Shown piece by piece: positions 61,101-64,000 of a stretch of 64,000 bases of DNA. This DNA is from Klebsormidium nitens. Its lineage: Eukaryota; Streptophyta; Klebsormidiophyceae; Klebsormidiales; Klebsormidiaceae. Every line of letters starts with the position of its first letter. The first letter of the stretch is position 1. The stretch covers positions 25,647 through 89,646 of the forward strand of contig DF237328.1 in the NCBI GenBank assembly GCA_000708835.1, written 5' to 3'. The notes beneath the pieces are model-generated. The model did not search any database. It was not told where the DNA came from and worked only from the letters and a program-made list of their open reading frames with translations. A program made the position numbers and the translations under genes.

Positions 61101-63728
61101 CAACCGCTCTCTCCTCGGCTTCTGCCGCTCTCACGCTGATTGCCGCACACTCCTCTTTCGAAACCCTCAGACTCTCAAGCAGCTCACACCGCTCCTTAGC
61201 CAGGCCAGCCACCCTCTTGCTTTCTTCGCTTCTAAACTGTGCCGCTCGGCTTTCGACCTCAAGCGCCCTCTCCTCGGCTTTCGCTGCTCTCACGCTAGTT
61301 GCCGCACACTCCTCTTTCGAAACCCTCAGTTTCTCAAGCAGCTCACACCGTTCTTTAGTCAGTTCAGCCACCCTTTCCCGTTCTTCGTTTTCTAAGTGCG
61401 CCGCTCGGCTCTCTGCCTCAAGCGCCCTCTCCTCGGCTTGCGCCGTTCTTGCACTAGTTGCTGCACGCTCCTCTTGCGCGGCTCTCAGACTCTGAAGCAG
61501 CCCGCAACGTTCCCTGGTCATTTCAGCCGCCCTCTCCCGTTCTTCGTTTTCTAACTGCGCCGTTCGGCTCTCCGCCTCGAGCGCCCTCTGCTCGGCTTTC
61601 GCCGCCCTCATACTAGTTGCCGCACACTCTTCTTTTGCGGCTTTCAAGCTCTCAAGCAGCTCGCAACGCTCCCTCTTCAGGTTCGCAACCCTCTTCCGTG
61701 CTTCGCTTTCCACCTGTGCCGCACGACTGTCCGCCTCCCGGGCCCTCTGCTCGGCTTTTGCTGCCCTCAGAATAGTTGCCGCACGCTTGTCTTCTACGTT
61801 GCCCAAAGCGTGAAGCAGCTCGCAGCGCTCCCTAACGAATGCCGCCAACTTCTCCTTTTCTTCGATTTCCAACTGCGCCGCTCGGCTCTCCGCTTCGCAA
61901 GCCCTCTCCTCGGCGCTGGCCGCTCTCACGCTAGTTGCCGCACTGTCCTCTTTCGTGGCTTCCAGACACTCAAGCAGGTCGAACCGTTCCCTCATCAGTT
62001 CAGCCGCCCTCCTCTCAGCGGCCGCAGCCCTCCGACTTGCCGCAATGCACCCTTCCCTCGCTGCCATCAAACGCGTGATCAACGCAGAATGCTCACTTTC
62101 CAACTCGCCCAAACTTTTCACAGCTATAACCCGTCCCTTCTCCGCGGTGGTTAACCTGGTCGCCTGCTCTTGCAGTCTCTTCTCGGCGCTCCCCCTCGCG
62201 GCCTCAGCCGTCGCTAGTACCTCCTCTCGTTCCAACAGCCTCGTCTCTGCGATCTGTTTCAGTGCCTCCGCCCCTGCGAGCTTTTCTTCCCCCTTGCCGA
62301 CACCAGCGACCAAAGACGCCGCAGTCTCCTGAGCAGAAGCTTCTGGCAACTTCAGTAACTCTGTCGCAACTAGACTGGGCCTTGCTCCAGCCAATGTCTC
62401 TTCCAACCACGAGACCCGCCCTTCCAGACACAGTCGCACTACTTCTGACTCCGTTTGGAGCTCCGCAATCCGTTTCTGAGCAATGGCCGCCTCTGCCTCT
62501 GCTGCAGTTAGGCGTGCCCTCAGTTTCGCCAGCTCGCTCTCCAACTGTGCTTCCCTTCCCTGGACAACGCACGCCAGCGTATCCCCCCACTGACAGAAAT
62601 CTCTTCTATCTTGAACACGTCTTCTTCTTCGGCCTTCTCTGCTTTGGGGACTCTCTCAGTGTCGATTACCTCCTCTGCTTTGGACATCCCCTCTGCTTCC
62701 GTCAGCCCCTTCGCTTCCGACACAGTCTCTACTCCAAAAACTTCCTCGGCCCCACAAAGCAGATCAATCTCTTCCAACCGCTCCGCGACCGACTCCCGCT
62801 CGATCTTGGAAGACCGCTCCGAATCAGCCTCGACATTGACCCCCGACTTGCCCCCTTCTTTCTCCAACCAGTCCCTGAACTCGAAGTCACAGCCATCCTG
62901 CTTCAAAGGCACCAGGCGTTTCCCACTCTCTAGCATCAGCTCAAATCGCTCCCTATACCACACCTTTGGTTTCCTCCCACTTCTTGACAAGTATGCTTCC
63001 GCATCCCAGCCTGTCACTTTGCAGAAGAACTTCTCAATGTTGGCAAGCGAGTCGGTTGTGAACCTACCAAGCAGATTGCGAGTCAACTCCTCGGCCCGTT
63101 CTTGAGTGTACGGACACTTCGGAAGCGAGACGGAGCTTGGCAGGGTGCGAATGGGCGCCTCGTTTGAATCTTCCATGTCTTGGACAATGTGCCCGTCACT
63201 TTCTCCATCATCCCAAGGAGTGATTCTCAGCCGTTTGCACGGACTTCCGAGTGCGCCGTCTGTTTTCAAGCACGCTGTCCCCTTTGAATCCACCGACTTT
63301 CGCCGCTTCTTACTGCCCCACTTGCCCTGCGCCGCTCCCCCACATGATTCATCGCAGTCCGGGAAAAGTGCCAGGACGTCCACCGGTTTGATGACCTTCC
63401 CCCCACCTTTGTGGCCCTTCTTTCCAGACACTTTTCCTGTGCACGTAGGGGCCACATTGCTTGATGAAAGACGGGCCCTTTCTAGTGCTTCGTCTGCGCC
63501 ACTATCTGGTAGATGTTTGCAAGGACTTAGAGCAGCCTTATCCTGGTCTTCCTCTCCCCCTGGGGTGGTAATGTGTATTGAGTCAGAGCCAAAGGTCGAA
63601 ACCTTGGTGCTGTAACTACTTCTGCCAAGGCTGCTCGCAATGCTGCGGTTGCAGTGGCCCCACTCCCCATTGAGGCCCCATCTGAGAGGCGGCATTTGGC
63701 GTATGGCAAAGCCACAAGTCTCAAGCAT
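58134..63728 (-). CDS. Long coiled-coil protein with nine 53-residue repeats (5' end and 3' exons uncertain)
   Basis: I do not recognise the family. The main exon 60367-63728 is open except for one frame jump at a C6 run (62583-62588); one extra base joins the 402-residue N-terminal part to the coiled coil. The N-terminal part has Lys/Arg-rich possible nuclear signals (KWGSKKRRKS) and a compact segment CPYTQERAEELTRNLLGRF…KPKVWYRERFELMLESGK. Then come roughly 560 residues of Ala/Glu/Arg coiled coil, with a 53-aa unit of type ERCELLESL…EECAATS…AEERALEAESRAAQ repeated nine times. The exon ends at CSLK with a gtaagg donor and joins 59637-59819 in phase (KPERSLESATAAPVK). Exons 58868-59038 and 58134-58394 also fit in phase and are tentative. 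Total about 1325 aa. A structural or scaffold role is inferred from shape only. Confidence 0.65.
60610..61990 (-). repeat. Nine tandem 159-bp coding repeats
   Basis: Each unit encodes 53 residues starting E-R-C-E-L-L. Units 2-6 are similar and in register. Unit 7 is shortened, and units 8 and 9 (EPCVLLESL, ERHEPLEGE) are degenerate. The run extends the coiled coil in whole repeat lengths, so it looks like growth by unequal exchange under reading-frame selection. Confidence 0.88.
62583..62588 (-). other. Homopolymer frameshift in the coiled-coil gene
   Basis: On the coding strand GTCAGT is followed by six G. With seven, the frame passes from VFKIEEISVSGG into DTLACVVQGREAQLESELAKL without a stop. 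The other reading ends 23 codons later. The direction (one base short) is the same as at 1780 and 39628. Confidence 0.65.
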
Positions 63729-64000
63729 TGCACATGTAACTCAAAGCGCCAGGCTTTGGCAAGGTGAGAGCTTTTGAACTTGCCGCAGCTCGATCTGCCG
63801 CAGAAACCACACAAGACTGTGAAGAGCTCTTCTGAAAGGCGCCCAGGGCCACGCACTGTGCTTCTGTCAAGGATCCTTCTTCTGTACATTCATCGATTTG
63901 ATGGGCCATTGGGCCCTCTGCATGCTTAGCCGCTAGCGTGGCGCGGTACTCAGAAAGCTGCCCCGCTAACTAGGCACTTTACCTTTTTTTTTTTTTTTTT
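63729..64000. other. Unresolved 5' region of the coiled-coil gene and a 17-T tract
   Basis: On the minus strand three frames are open. One begins MAHQIDECTEEGSLTEAQC, another contains CGFCGRSSCGKFKSSHLAKAWRFELH. Either could be an upstream exon spliced or frame-shifted into the main exon. The window ends in 17 consecutive T (63984-64000), which may mark a scaffold edge or gap. Confidence 0.4.

Noticed and set aside
61217-62933. Long plus-strand frames opposite the coiled-coil gene
   Set aside because: They are antisense to the 159-bp coding repeats and consist of Leu/Ser/Ala low complexity without structure.

Overview
The window looks like nuclear DNA of a green plant-lineage eukaryote, most plausibly a streptophyte alga of the Klebsormidium type. 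It holds multi-exon genes with GT-AG introns. One encodes a plastid cytochrome b6f maturation factor (CCB2), found only in oxygenic phototrophs. Another encodes a plant-type zinc-repeat protein of the 'WRKY19-like' kind, and there is also a plant-type lipase. The species is inferred, not proven. No rRNA, tRNA or CRISPR was recognised.

Layout from left to right: VPS34 PI3-kinase (minus, 1-14675, its last exon cut by the window edge); a RING-IBR-RING ubiquitin ligase (plus, 15373-19589); three tandem paralogous single-exon genes for a small coiled-coil protein with no family I recognise (plus, 21572-26010); an alpha/beta-hydrolase lipase (minus, 27481-34782); a large Cys/His zinc-repeat protein (plus, 38551-44407); the SAD1/USP39 splicing factor (minus, 45249-52561); CCB2 (plus, 53247-56934); and a coiled-coil protein with 53-residue repeats (minus, 58134-63728, 5' end uncertain). 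I built the exon models by hand. Reading phase closes across every junction in RBR, lipase, SAD1 and CCB2 (341, 504, 502 and 374 aa). In VPS34, the zinc-repeat gene and the coiled-coil gene it closes only if one base is restored in a homopolymer run.

The most striking property is not a gene. Introns of VPS34, RBR, lipase and SAD1 are filled with decayed tandem copies of their own exon-intron junctions. Each copy carries a splice site plus roughly 20-80 bases of the adjoining exon. Copies of an exon's 5' edge lie upstream of it, and copies of its 3' edge lie downstream. Up to six copies occur per junction, with fairly constant spacing inside one intron (about 100-165 bp). Copies range from nearly identical to barely recognisable, so the process looks continuing. 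CCB2 introns lack it. One of the affected genes encodes a tri-snRNP splicing factor.

Functionally the neighbourhood is ordinary housekeeping: endosomal lipid signalling, ubiquitin transfer, lipid hydrolysis, pre-mRNA splicing and plastid cytochrome assembly. I see no sign that the genes form one pathway. Gene pairs are divergent (VPS34/RBR, lipase/zinc-repeat, SAD1/CCB2) or convergent, apart from the tandem trio.
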